Source of the DNA: Runella limosa DSM 17973
Lineage (GTDB): Bacteria > Bacteroidota > Bacteroidia > Cytophagales > Spirosomataceae
Direction of reading: 5' to 3'
NCBI RefSeq assembly: GCF_000482465.1
Contig: NZ_KI519426.1
Coordinates: 124,001 to 188,000, forward strand
DNA length: 64,000 nucleotides
This document shows positions 58,508-64,000 of the stretch, one piece after another (position 1 is the first letter of the stretch; each line of letters opens with the position of its first letter). The position numbers and the translations under genes were made by a program. The notes below the pieces were generated by a model that worked only from the letters and a program-made list of their open reading frames with translations, was not told where the DNA came from and did not search any database.

Positions 58508-58990
58508 CTATGAGCCAACCCGTGAGGTCTTTTTTTTTGAACCAACGTAAACAAGTATTTCGGCCTCTCGACGCGCTATGAGTGCGTTTAGTTTTACGCC
58601 TTTTGAGAAAACCCATTTACGGAACTCGGTAGCAATAGCCGTAAAATCGTTTGGGTTGGCGTTTACTTTTTTGCGTAGGGTAGAGCTAAACAATGCCCCG
58701 CCGCCTACGTTGTAAGTAAATGACGTTAGGGCGTCAAATTGCCCTTGTGTGAGCGGTACGGTGATATAGGCGTTTACGGTCGTAGCAAAACGTGCCACAT
58801 GGTGCGTTAGGAGCTTTTCGGCGCGTTCTTTGGTGATGGTTTGCCCCGCTTTGACGGGCGTTCCATCCTCCCACGTTTGCGACCCGTACCCGATTGAGTA
58901 CGCCCCGCCGTCGGGGTAGGCTTTGGCCTCGAAACCCTCAAAACCACGAATAAGGGTTAGGGTGCTTGCTGTGTAGTTTCTCCCTGTCAT
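58508..58990 (-). CDS. GH24 phage lysozyme (endolysin)
   Basis: The protein has 160 residues, similar to T4 lysozyme, without a signal peptide. The catalytic region reads IRGFEGFEAKAYPDGGAYSI, with Glu18, Asp27 and Ser32 in the positions of T4 Glu11, Asp20 and Thr26. The C-terminal lobe has VPLTQGQFDALTSFTYNVGG and a helix with LIARREAEI. It cleaves the glycan strands of peptidoglycan at the end of infection. It overlaps the preceding gene by four bases and precedes the holin-like gene. Confidence 0.93.
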   Translation of the reverse strand: MTGRNYTASTLTLIRGFEGFEAKAYPDGGAYSIGYGSQTWEDGTPVKAGQTITKERAEKLLTHHVARFATTVNAYITVPLTQGQFDALTSFTYNVGGGALFSSTLRKKVNANPNDFTAIATEFRKWVFSKGVKLNALIARREAEILVYVGSKKKTSRVGS

Positions 58991-59322
58991 TGCCGTGTTA
59001 AATTTTGCTGATTGATAACAAAAAGAACCTCATCAAAACCCGTAGAAATGTCAGTAAGCGAAAATAAGCCGTACTTAATATTCCCACCAACTACATACTT
59101 TTCAAAAACCCCCTCAATTGCTTGACCTGCTGAATAGGTTTTAAAAGGGGTGTTGGTAATAAGGAGTTGCCCATTTGTGGAGTATTGGGCATAATAGGCG
59201 GTGACTGATGCGTTAGTTTTCAGTACGTTCGATTCCCCTACGGGTTCTAACACCGTACCGCTATTATTGCCTTTTAGCATCAACAAAAGAACAACTCCTA
59301 ATACAATGACTATCAGATTCAT
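58987..59322 (-). CDS. N-terminally membrane-anchored small protein
   Basis: The protein has 111 residues. A hydrophobic start (MNLIVIVLGVVLLLMLKG) forms a single membrane anchor, followed by a beta-rich domain with TAYYAQYSTNGQLLITN and a GGNIKYGLFSLTDI segment. A similar KYGLF word occurs in the 206-residue protein of the array. Its stop overlaps the endolysin start, so it is expressed together with it. It could be a virion membrane protein or a spanin-like lysis accessory; no lipobox is present. Confidence 0.6.
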   Translation of the reverse strand: MNLIVIVLGVVLLLMLKGNNSGTVLEPVGESNVLKTNASVTAYYAQYSTNGQLLITNTPFKTYSAGQAIEGVFEKYVVGGNIKYGLFSLTDISTGFDEVLFVINQQNLTRQ

Positions 59323-59327
59323 AGTGA

Positions 59328-60014
59328 TTAACCTTTATAGATTATTAAGTCTTTGCGTACCATAAAGTACGAATCCCAAATAAGCCCCTTGACCTTAAAA
59401 ACGCTATACAAAGTGCCGCTTTGGCTTACTTTTATGATTTGTACAGGGGCGGTAGTTGAGACCAAAGCGCCCGCTTTAAATGCCGAACCAACTGCTTTAA
59501 AGGCCGTACTATATTGCCCATTCGTAAGGGTTACTTCATAGGCTTGCGCCGCTGCCGTGGTATAGTACCCCTTTGTTTTGGTTGTCGTGTTTGGGGTCGT
59601 TGTGGTGGTGGTAGGCGGCTTTATAGTCTTGTTCAGTACGCCAATGAAGGTCTTAAATTCTTCTTCGTCAGTGTCATTCTGAACGTCTAAAAGCATATCA
59701 GAACCGAACTTTGTGTTGTAGTACTGTTTGGCCTTTGCGGTGTCTGTTACAGAATTAGCCGCCTCGTACAACTTATTTAAGTTTGTACCGTCAAGTCCCA
59801 TTGTCCAACCAAAACCCGATGGGTTAATCGCCTGTCTGATTTGTACCGCCGCCAATGCGTTTACGTCACCTACCAAAATAGCTTCGTCGGTTGCGGCTTT
59901 GGCGGCGTTTCTTACAATGCTACGCACGAAGAAATAAGCCACAACCACAATGATAAAACGAACTACTAGGGTCTCGTTGTTTTCGGTTAAGTATCGGCGT
60001 TGGTTGGTTTCCAT
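59328..60014 (-). CDS. Membrane-anchored protein with Thr-rich linker and SH3-like end
   Basis: The protein has 228 residues. After 16 polar residues a helix (about 17-33, VVRFIIVVVAYFFVRSI) is followed by an alpha-helical domain (about 40-125, with LDGTNLNKLYEAANSV). A Thr-rich linker lies at about 133-147 and a C-terminal SH3-like beta domain at about 150-228 (VQIIKVSQSGTLYSVFKVKG). No known family is recognised. It belongs to the compact array, with five-base gaps on both sides. Confidence 0.6.
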   Translation of the reverse strand: METNQRRYLTENNETLVVRFIIVVVAYFFVRSIVRNAAKAATDEAILVGDVNALAAVQIRQAINPSGFGWTMGLDGTNLNKLYEAANSVTDTAKAKQYYNTKFGSDMLLDVQNDTDEEEFKTFIGVLNKTIKPPTTTTTTPNTTTKTKGYYTTAAAQAYEVTLTNGQYSTAFKAVGSAFKAGALVSTTAPVQIIKVSQSGTLYSVFKVKGLIWDSYFMVRKDLIIYKG

Positions 60015-60019
60015 TGGGA

Positions 60020-60244
60020 CTACAATAGGCTTTTAAGAAGTGGATTGTTGGCTAAAGCAACCGCACTAGAAAACACCTTATCGCGGGTTTTTGGGTTGCT
60101 GATTTCCTTTAGAACGGCGGGGTTGTTGTTGAAAAAGTTGGCCGTCCATGCGATGAAATCACACGCTTTTTCGTCGCTCCCTAGCACGTTTACAATGACG
60201 GAATAGTGAGCTTTGACAATGTCGGTTTTTTGTTCGGGTGTCAT
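60020..60244 (-). CDS. Small alpha-helical protein of the provirus array
   Basis: The protein has 74 residues, probably all helical (KTDIVKAHYSVIVNVLG, ACDFIAWTANFFNNNPAVL), soluble and without membrane segments. No family recognised. It lies five bases before the Thr-linker membrane protein and 27 after the 166-residue protein, consistent with co-translation. Confidence 0.55.
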   Translation of the reverse strand: MTPEQKTDIVKAHYSVIVNVLGSDEKACDFIAWTANFFNNNPAVLKEISNPKTRDKVFSSAVALANNPLLKSLL

Positions 60245-60271
60245 CCTAAGGTTTTGTTTTTGAGTGCTTTA

Positions 60272-60772
60272 CTACAATTTGAGGTCTGACGCGGCATTTT
60301 TAAGCCCCTGCAAGCCCTTGACCATTTCCATGGGGGACATGGCGGGTTTTTCGTCTTCGTCAAAAATTTCTGACAGGGCTTTTCCCAACTCCTTAAATCG
60401 GCTGTCGGTATGCTCCTTGTGTTGCTGAATAAGCATTTTAATCTCTGTAAGTGAGGTTTTTATGTCAACCATCACCTGAAACATTGCAGCATCCATAGCG
60501 GTTGTGTTGTTGGTTTTTTGTGCCTGAAATCCTGTATGGTACACCTCAAAATCAAATACCGTTTCGCCCCGATAATTTTGCTTTGACGAACGGATAAGTA
60601 GCTCATATTTGCCCGTCGTGAGGTGGTTAGCTAGTTCGCTAAACTCCTGTATTGATTCCTGCAAATCGTCGCTCTCAAAATCGCCTTTGAGTTTGCCCGA
60701 ACTGGTTTTTAACCGCCAGTAAGTCACCTTTTTACGTTCGATATGAGCAATAGCGTCTTGTACGGTATTCAT
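60272..60772 (-). CDS. Soluble protein with C-terminal coiled coil
   Basis: The protein has 166 residues. Residues about 1-80 form a mixed alpha/beta domain (YWRLKTSSGKLKGDFES, GKYELLIRSSKQNYRGE). Residues about 88-135 form a probable coiled coil (AMFQVMVDIKTSLTEIKMLI). The end is acidic then helical (MEMVKGLQGLKNAAS). Not recognised. It has no membrane segment, unlike most of its neighbours, so it might be an assembly or replication factor. Confidence 0.55.
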   Translation of the reverse strand: MNTVQDAIAHIERKKVTYWRLKTSSGKLKGDFESDDLQESIQEFSELANHLTTGKYELLIRSSKQNYRGETVFDFEVYHTGFQAQKTNNTTAMDAAMFQVMVDIKTSLTEIKMLIQQHKEHTDSRFKELGKALSEIFDEDEKPAMSPMEMVKGLQGLKNAASDLKL

Positions 60773-60789
60773 GTCAGTAAGAGGGGGAT

Positions 60790-60814
60790 AATAGGGGGAC
60801 TAAGCCCCCCTATT
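60790..60814 (-). promoter_or_regulatory. G/C-run hairpin between two provirus genes
   Basis: AATAGGGGG (60790-60798) pairs with CCCCCTATT (60806-60814) and overlaps the stop codon of the 60-residue gene. There is no T-run; it may stabilise the upstream RNA or attenuate the downstream part. Confidence 0.45.
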
Positions 60815-60992
60815 TTGCGCGTTCTTTCATTTTTTGAACTTTGGCCTTAATGCTCTCTTTGGCCTTTTTTTCGTTGGTGATAGTAGCATTGTATTTTGAT
60901 ACCTCAGCACAACGTTTTTCCCATTTTTCAAAGGTGCTTTTGCTTGCGCCTGCCTTTGGCTGTTTTGGGTATTTTTTTGCCTTCTTTGCCAT
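60810..60992 (-). CDS. Lys-rich 60-residue basic protein
   Basis: About one third of the 60 residues are lysine or arginine (MAKKAKKYPKQPKAGASK at the start, KAKVQKMKERAK at the end). It has no membrane segment and is probably helical. Such small basic proteins in viral arrays often bind the genome or neutralise it during packaging, but this one is not recognised and could be a regulatory RNA-binding protein. Confidence 0.5.
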   Translation of the reverse strand: MAKKAKKYPKQPKAGASKSTFEKWEKRCAEVSKYNATITNEKKAKESIKAKVQKMKERAK

Positions 60993-61010
60993 TTTTGTAT
61001 GGAAGTTTAT

Positions 61011-61031
61011 AGGGGGTTTTTTACGCCCCCT
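61011..61031 (-). promoter_or_regulatory. Second G/C-run hairpin in the provirus array
   Basis: AGGGGG (61011-61016) pairs with CCCCCT (61026-61031) around a nine-base AT-rich loop, between the 206-residue gene and the 60-residue gene. It resembles the hairpin at 60790-60814 in having a pure G/C-run stem. Confidence 0.4.
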
Positions 61032-61048
61032 TTGGTGAAAGAATCAGA

Positions 61049-61669
61049 TTAAAACAAGCCTAAGAATTTAGACTTTTTGCCGCCTTTTTTGCCCTTCTTT
61101 TCCATGTAGAAAAGGTATGCCAACACCAAGGCAATCAACAAAATCCAAACCGCGTTTTCCTTGATGAACGTTACCGTGCTTGCGCCTAGGATGTTCTCCA
61201 AAAAGTTTGCACTGGTAGAAGTTGAACCCGTCGAAGTGGTTACTACCGCCGTGGTGGTGCTGTTGGTGTAAGTGGCCGTATTAGGGTCAATCACCGCTAC
61301 GCCTTGCCCTCTCAAAGAGTAAAAAGGTTGGTTGTTGTACAAGCGTGGTAGGCTGTTATCGTTGATAACGTTTACTTTCCAGTCGTTGCCTGATACCGCC
61401 GTTACAAAGGTGGCACTGTTGCCGTCGTTGAGCATAGACGCCACGTCCACGCCGCTATGATACGTCCCGTTGCCTTGTGCTACGTAGGTCATAAACGCAT
61501 CACGGGGTAAAAACGCCCATTGTGCTACGTCGGGGTCTGGTACTGTGTTGAGAACTTGGTAAAAGAGGCCGTATTTGCTGTTGACCTGCCCTAAGTACAC
61601 TACACCCGTACCGTTTGTACCTGTGAGTGTACCAATGTTACCAATGATGGAAACTTCGTTTGCTGCCAT
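61049..61669 (-). CDS. C-terminally anchored membrane protein with Lys-rich tail
   Basis: The protein has 206 residues. A beta-rich N-terminal domain (about 1-130, VVYLGQVNSKYGLFYQVLN, FLPRDAFMTYVAQGNGTYH) and a Thr/Ser-rich linker (about 133-152) precede a single helix (about 170-188, VWILLIALVLAYLFYM) and a strongly basic tail (EKKGKKGGKKSKFLGLF). There is no signal peptide. The basic tail after a membrane helix resembles coat proteins that touch the genome through a membrane. It is a good candidate for an abundant virion membrane protein, but no family is recognised. Confidence 0.6.
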   Translation of the reverse strand: MAANEVSIIGNIGTLTGTNGTGVVYLGQVNSKYGLFYQVLNTVPDPDVAQWAFLPRDAFMTYVAQGNGTYHSGVDVASMLNDGNSATFVTAVSGNDWKVNVINDNSLPRLYNNQPFYSLRGQGVAVIDPNTATYTNSTTTAVVTTSTGSTSTSANFLENILGASTVTFIKENAVWILLIALVLAYLFYMEKKGKKGGKKSKFLGLF

Positions 61670-61706
61670 TGTGAAAAATTGGTTTGTGAAAAAAAACTAT
61701 GCGTGT

Positions 61707-62096
61707 CTAAGTGGTTGTGCGTTTGTTGAAAAGCAGTAAAGCCGCTACCGCCGCCCCGCCAATGAGTAGGGGTGTGGTATTGTTGGCCGTGCCGCCGCCT
61801 GTACCCGCGCCGTTGCCTCCGTAGGTATCAAACCCGCCTAGTACTTGCCCGTTGGGTAGGGTAGTTGCGGCGTTGTTGTTTGGCACTACTCCGTTCGGAA
61901 AGAGCGCGTTTAGGATGGGCACAAGTGCGCCATTTACTACCGTGCTTACCGTCTGCACCCATTGGCCGTTGGCGTTTTGGGTAGCGTATTTGATATACAC
62001 CTTGCCGTCGGGGCCTGTTGCGTAGGTTGCGCCCTGTGGCAATGGCGGTATGACGGGGGTTTTCGTCGGGACGGATAAAACTTGCGTGGTTGGCAT
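61707..62096 (-). CDS. C-terminally anchored small protein with Gly/Asn linker
   Basis: The protein has 129 residues. A Pro-rich start (TPVIPPLPQGATYATGPDGK) precedes a short beta region and an amphipathic stretch. A Gly/Asn/Thr-rich linker (about 90-107) leads to a C-terminal helix (PLLIGGAAVAALLLFNKRTTT). It has the same layout as its neighbours at 61049, 62572 and 63203. No family recognised. Confidence 0.6.
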   Translation of the reverse strand: MPTTQVLSVPTKTPVIPPLPQGATYATGPDGKVYIKYATQNANGQWVQTVSTVVNGALVPILNALFPNGVVPNNNAATTLPNGQVLGGFDTYGGNGAGTGGGTANNTTPLLIGGAAVAALLLFNKRTTT

Positions 62097-62104
62097 GGTG
62101 GTAA

Positions 62105-62575
62105 CTACTTAAAAAAGTTGATAGGTACGTCCATTGAAAACGTGGGTACTGTAAACCAAACCCATTCGGCCTTTACGACTCCCGAAAAATAGAGCGACAC
62201 CGTGCCGTCGCCTTTGCCGTCCGCAATGATTTTTTGAATGACGGCGGGGGCGTCTAAGAGGCCGATTTGAACCAGTAGCGGCATGGCCGTAGTGGCGTTG
62301 GGTTGAATAAGCACCTTGTTGGGTAATACGCATTGTGCGTACTGGTAGCCCTCTTTGTTTCCTACCCTAAAGTCCGCGTTCTGTATTGAAAGTGAGGCGT
62401 TTAGGGCGTTGGTTACGGCTATGGGCTGTATCCACTCAATCGCCCCACTTGATACCCGAAAATTGGTAGGGAGCAGGGGGCGGTAGTTGAGACGTTGGGC
62501 GGCTCTAATCTTAGGCGTGTACCACACTAAGAACACCACAACGGCAAAGACTAAAAAAATGGCGGTTCGATTCAT
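62105..62575 (-). CDS. N-terminally anchored beta-sandwich protein (LEA-like)
   Basis: The protein has 156 residues. A membrane anchor (about 4-20, AIFLVFAVVVFLVWYTP) is followed by a beta-sandwich with ALNASLSIQNADFRVGN and VLPNKVLIQPNATTAMPLLV, a pattern like type-2 LEA domains or small viral beta-sandwich proteins. The start overlaps the stop of the 208-residue gene by four bases. It is probably a virion membrane protein; the LEA comparison is pattern-based only. Confidence 0.6.
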   Translation of the reverse strand: MNRTAIFLVFAVVVFLVWYTPKIRAAQRLNYRPLLPTNFRVSSGAIEWIQPIAVTNALNASLSIQNADFRVGNKEGYQYAQCVLPNKVLIQPNATTAMPLLVQIGLLDAPAVIQKIIADGKGDGTVSLYFSGVVKAEWVWFTVPTFSMDVPINFFK

Positions 62576-63198
62576 CGGTTCAGTAAGATTAAGACCACAA
62601 AGGCCGCGATTGCTATTACAACTATTCGCCCCTGCTTGATTAGGTCGTCCTGACTATCAGGGGCGTTGGGGTCTGACGGGCTGCTTTGTGCCTTATCAGC
62701 ATTGAATTTTAGGCGTGAGTCCGACAACGCGGCTTCTACCGTTTGCCCTTTTTCTAGGAGGGTCAAAAAATACTCGTAGCCTTCGGGAGCGGGTAGCCCT
62801 TGCGCCGATGGATAGAGACAGGTGGCAAAAATGACCCGTAGGTTTTGCGCCGTAAGCTCTGACCGTGACGCGGCCAAGCGCTGAATCCTTATTTTGGCGG
62901 CGGGGTCTAGGTCTGCACTTTGGCGGATGCGTTCGAGTACCAATAGGCGTTCGTCTGTGGGTGTTACCGTGCCATTGGCGGGGACTGTACCGCCCGTATC
63001 CGTTCCGCTCCCTGTGTTGGCAGGGGGTTGGGTTTCGGGCGTGGTGGTAACGATGCCTTTGCTAAGGTCAACCCCACTTGCGTAACTACCTCCCTGTGTG
63101 CCGCCAAAAATGTCTAAAAATATACCCGTGTTGGTCGTAGGATTTACGCCGATGACGGTGTTTTTTGACGGGAAAATATTGGTCGTGATAAAGCCCAT
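62572..63198 (-). CDS. C-terminally anchored 208-residue protein
   Basis: The protein has 208 residues. The N-terminal region (about 1-50) is followed by a Thr/Gly/Pro-rich linker (about 51-80). A helical domain (about 82-175: DERLLVLERIRQSADLDPAAKIRIQRLAASR) precedes an acidic stretch and a C-terminal helix (about 188-206, IVVIAIAAFVVLILLNR). There is no signal peptide. It is another member of the tail-anchored set. No family recognised. Confidence 0.6.
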   Translation of the reverse strand: MGFITTNIFPSKNTVIGVNPTTNTGIFLDIFGGTQGGSYASGVDLSKGIVTTTPETQPPANTGSGTDTGGTVPANGTVTPTDERLLVLERIRQSADLDPAAKIRIQRLAASRSELTAQNLRVIFATCLYPSAQGLPAPEGYEYFLTLLEKGQTVEAALSDSRLKFNADKAQSSPSDPNAPDSQDDLIKQGRIVVIAIAAFVVLILLNR

Positions 63199-63202
63199 TT
63201 AC

Positions 63203-63703
63203 TTACTTTTTTAAGAGAGATAAAGCACCTATTGCAATACTTACATAGACTAGGGTATTGTCTGTTTTGGTATCGCCTCCGTTGTTGCCTCCGTTGCCGT
63301 TTGAGCCTCCCGTATTAGTGCCGCCGCCCGTTGTGCCGCCGCCTACTGCTCCGCCCGTGGTGGTGGCGGGTTTGCCGCCTTCTACGCCTTCGTAAATCCA
63401 CGTACAAGAATTGTCTTCGGCGCGGTAGTAGGCTATACTCGGAACTATTGCCCACTGCTGAAAAACGTTCTTTCTGTACCACCGTGGCACTACTACTTCT
63501 ATCCAAGTGCCGCCCGTGTTGGCTATTACGTTGCCCGTGGCGGTTACGTAGTCGCCTTCTTGCCAATCGGTGTTGGTATTAGTCTTATTGGCGGGTTTCC
63601 GTTGTTGGGTGCTATCGGTTGATGTTCCCCAATAAAACAACGCCCCCGTCTTTACGACCTTCACTTTGGCGTTTTTGCTAGGTGGTAAAATCGTTTGTGC
63701 CAT
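63203..63703 (-). CDS. SH3-like protein with Gly-rich linker and C-terminal anchor
   Basis: The protein has 166 residues. Residues about 10-105 look like an SH3-type beta barrel (AKVKVVKTGALFYWGTS, EGDYVTATGNV, TWIEVVVPRWYRKN). A Gly/Thr/Asn-rich linker (about 112-147) leads to a C-terminal hydrophobic helix (LVYVSIAIGALSLLKK). The upstream gene's stop overlaps its ATG as TAATG. Layout is shared with the other tail-anchored proteins of the array. Confidence 0.6.
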   Translation of the reverse strand: MAQTILPPSKNAKVKVVKTGALFYWGTSTDSTQQRKPANKTNTNTDWQEGDYVTATGNVIANTGGTWIEVVVPRWYRKNVFQQWAIVPSIAYYRAEDNSCTWIYEGVEGGKPATTTGGAVGGGTTGGGTNTGGSNGNGGNNGGDTKTDNTLVYVSIAIGALSLLKK

Positions 63704-64000
63704 TAGCGGATGATAAAGTATAAAGCGACAATAAGAGCCAGTACAAAATAGAGGGTGTACGAATTACCCGAATCGGCCTGTAACTGCTGTATAGCCGCCT
63801 GTGTTTGCTGTATTTTGAGTTGTAGGGCTTGTAGTTCGGCCTGAGCCTTTGCTACGTTTTTGCCCTGAACGCCTGAAATGAGCGACCCCGCCAAACCAAC
63901 CAAAACGCCCAAACCTTGCACTATCGGTATGGGTATTGCACTTGCAACCGCTCCTGTGATAGCCGTGGCTGTACTGGTTAGCTTTTGGCGGTCTATGAGC
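63703..64000 (-). CDS. Coiled-coil membrane protein, 5' end outside window
   Basis: The frame is open to the window edge; a GTG at 63921 is only one possible start because hydrophobic coding-like sequence continues upstream (TAITGAVASAIPIPI before VQGLGVLVGLAGSLISGVQG). The visible part has this hydrophobic/glycine-rich region, a coiled coil (AKAQAELQALQLKIQQTQAA) and a C-terminal helix (YTLYFVLALIVALYFIIR). It is another C-terminally anchored protein of the provirus; not recognised. Confidence 0.6.
   Translation of the reverse strand, partial: LIDRQKLTSTATAITGAVASAIPIPIVQGLGVLVGLAGSLISGVQGKNVAKAQAELQALQLKIQQTQAAIQQLQADSGNSYTLYFVLALIVALYFIIR

Larger units (their letters stand above)
50040..64000. 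mobile_element. Integrated element (probable provirus) at tRNA-Leu, right end outside window
   Basis: A tyrosine integrase gene adjoins the 3' end of tRNA-Leu. Facing it is a tightly packed minus-strand array from 51387 to beyond 64000, with spacings from a 4-base overlap to 56 bases and every gene in one direction. It encodes a beta-helix spike, a tail-fibre-like adhesin, an endolysin with a holin-like neighbour, and many small membrane-anchored proteins. These features indicate a virus-derived element. One attachment site should be within about 50040-50093; the second copy is beyond the window. No terminase, portal, tail tube, sheath, tape-measure or baseplate gene is seen in this 14 kb. 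Confidence 0.85.

Noticed and set aside
51387-64000. Ordinary tailed prophage or tailocin
   Set aside because: Fibre-like and lysis genes are present, but no tube, sheath, tape measure, baseplate, portal or terminase is visible; kept open because the element continues past the window.
51387-64000. Inovirus-type (filamentous) provirus
   Set aside because: The basic tail of the 206-residue protein recalls filamentous coat proteins, but a GH24 endolysin, a holin-like protein and an 886-residue spike point to a lytic particle, and no Zot-like ATPase is seen.

Overview
The window looks like a chromosomal segment of a Bacteroidota bacterium of the order Cytophagales, probably a Runella/Spirosoma/Dyadobacter-like genus. 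This is inferred from SusC/SusD-type and Oar-like TonB-dependent receptors, FecR and ECF sigma pairs, DUF5777 and DUF4105 proteins, planctomycete-type cytochrome c/DUF1549/DUF1553/DUF1501 genes, and TAnnTTTG-type promoter motifs. No rRNA is present. One tRNA, tRNA-Leu(GAG), sits at 49976-50059 and is occupied by an integrated element.

Layout. 1-4.4 kb (+): end of a DUF72 gene, a Rieske/DUF5777/YceI operon, a DUF1080 3-keto-disaccharide hydrolase and a DeoR-type regulator behind a cluster of TGCAA half-sites. 4.4-12.8 kb (mostly -): a CNNM/CBS transporter-like protein, a Nudix hydrolase (+), a PDZ-alpha/beta-hydrolase, a PhnP-like metallo-hydrolase, a stand-alone receiver protein and an Oar-like receptor. 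13.1-19.7 kb (+): selD carrying a 91-bp palindrome inside its reading frame, rsmI, a DUF4105 membrane protein whose start lies in a dispersed repeat, a small gene plus nucleotidyltransferase pair, a suhB-like phosphatase, and an esterase/SMP-30 fusion whose start codon lies in a hairpin. 19.7-31.3 kb: an M64 peptidase, an ECF sigma gene with its membrane partner, two TonB-dependent receptors and fbp. 31.3-41.3 kb (-): a run of planctomycete-type cytochrome c, DUF1549/DUF1553 and DUF1501 genes. 41.8-48.7 kb (-): an ECF sigma/FecR/SusC/SusD uptake locus. Two intergenic clusters (23.8 and 41.5 kb) hold short hairpins with a constant CTCA/TGAG loop and changing stems.

From the tRNA-Leu gene to the right edge lies an integrated mobile element, most likely a provirus. 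A tyrosine integrase (+) sits beside the tRNA. Facing it is a compact minus-strand array of at least 18 genes (51.4 kb to beyond 64 kb). It encodes a beta-helix spike protein, a tail-fibre-like adhesin, membrane-anchored adhesin-like proteins, a GH24 endolysin with a holin-like neighbour, and at least five small proteins with a globular N-terminus, a low-complexity linker and a C-terminal membrane anchor. No terminase, portal, sheath, tube, tape-measure or baseplate gene is visible in 14 kb. The number of membrane-anchored virion-like proteins suggests a tailless, membrane-containing virus (PRD1/PM2/FLiP-like in architecture) or an undescribed type. The capsid and packaging genes, if they exist, lie beyond the window, so this stays a hypothesis and is the best candidate here for a novel system.
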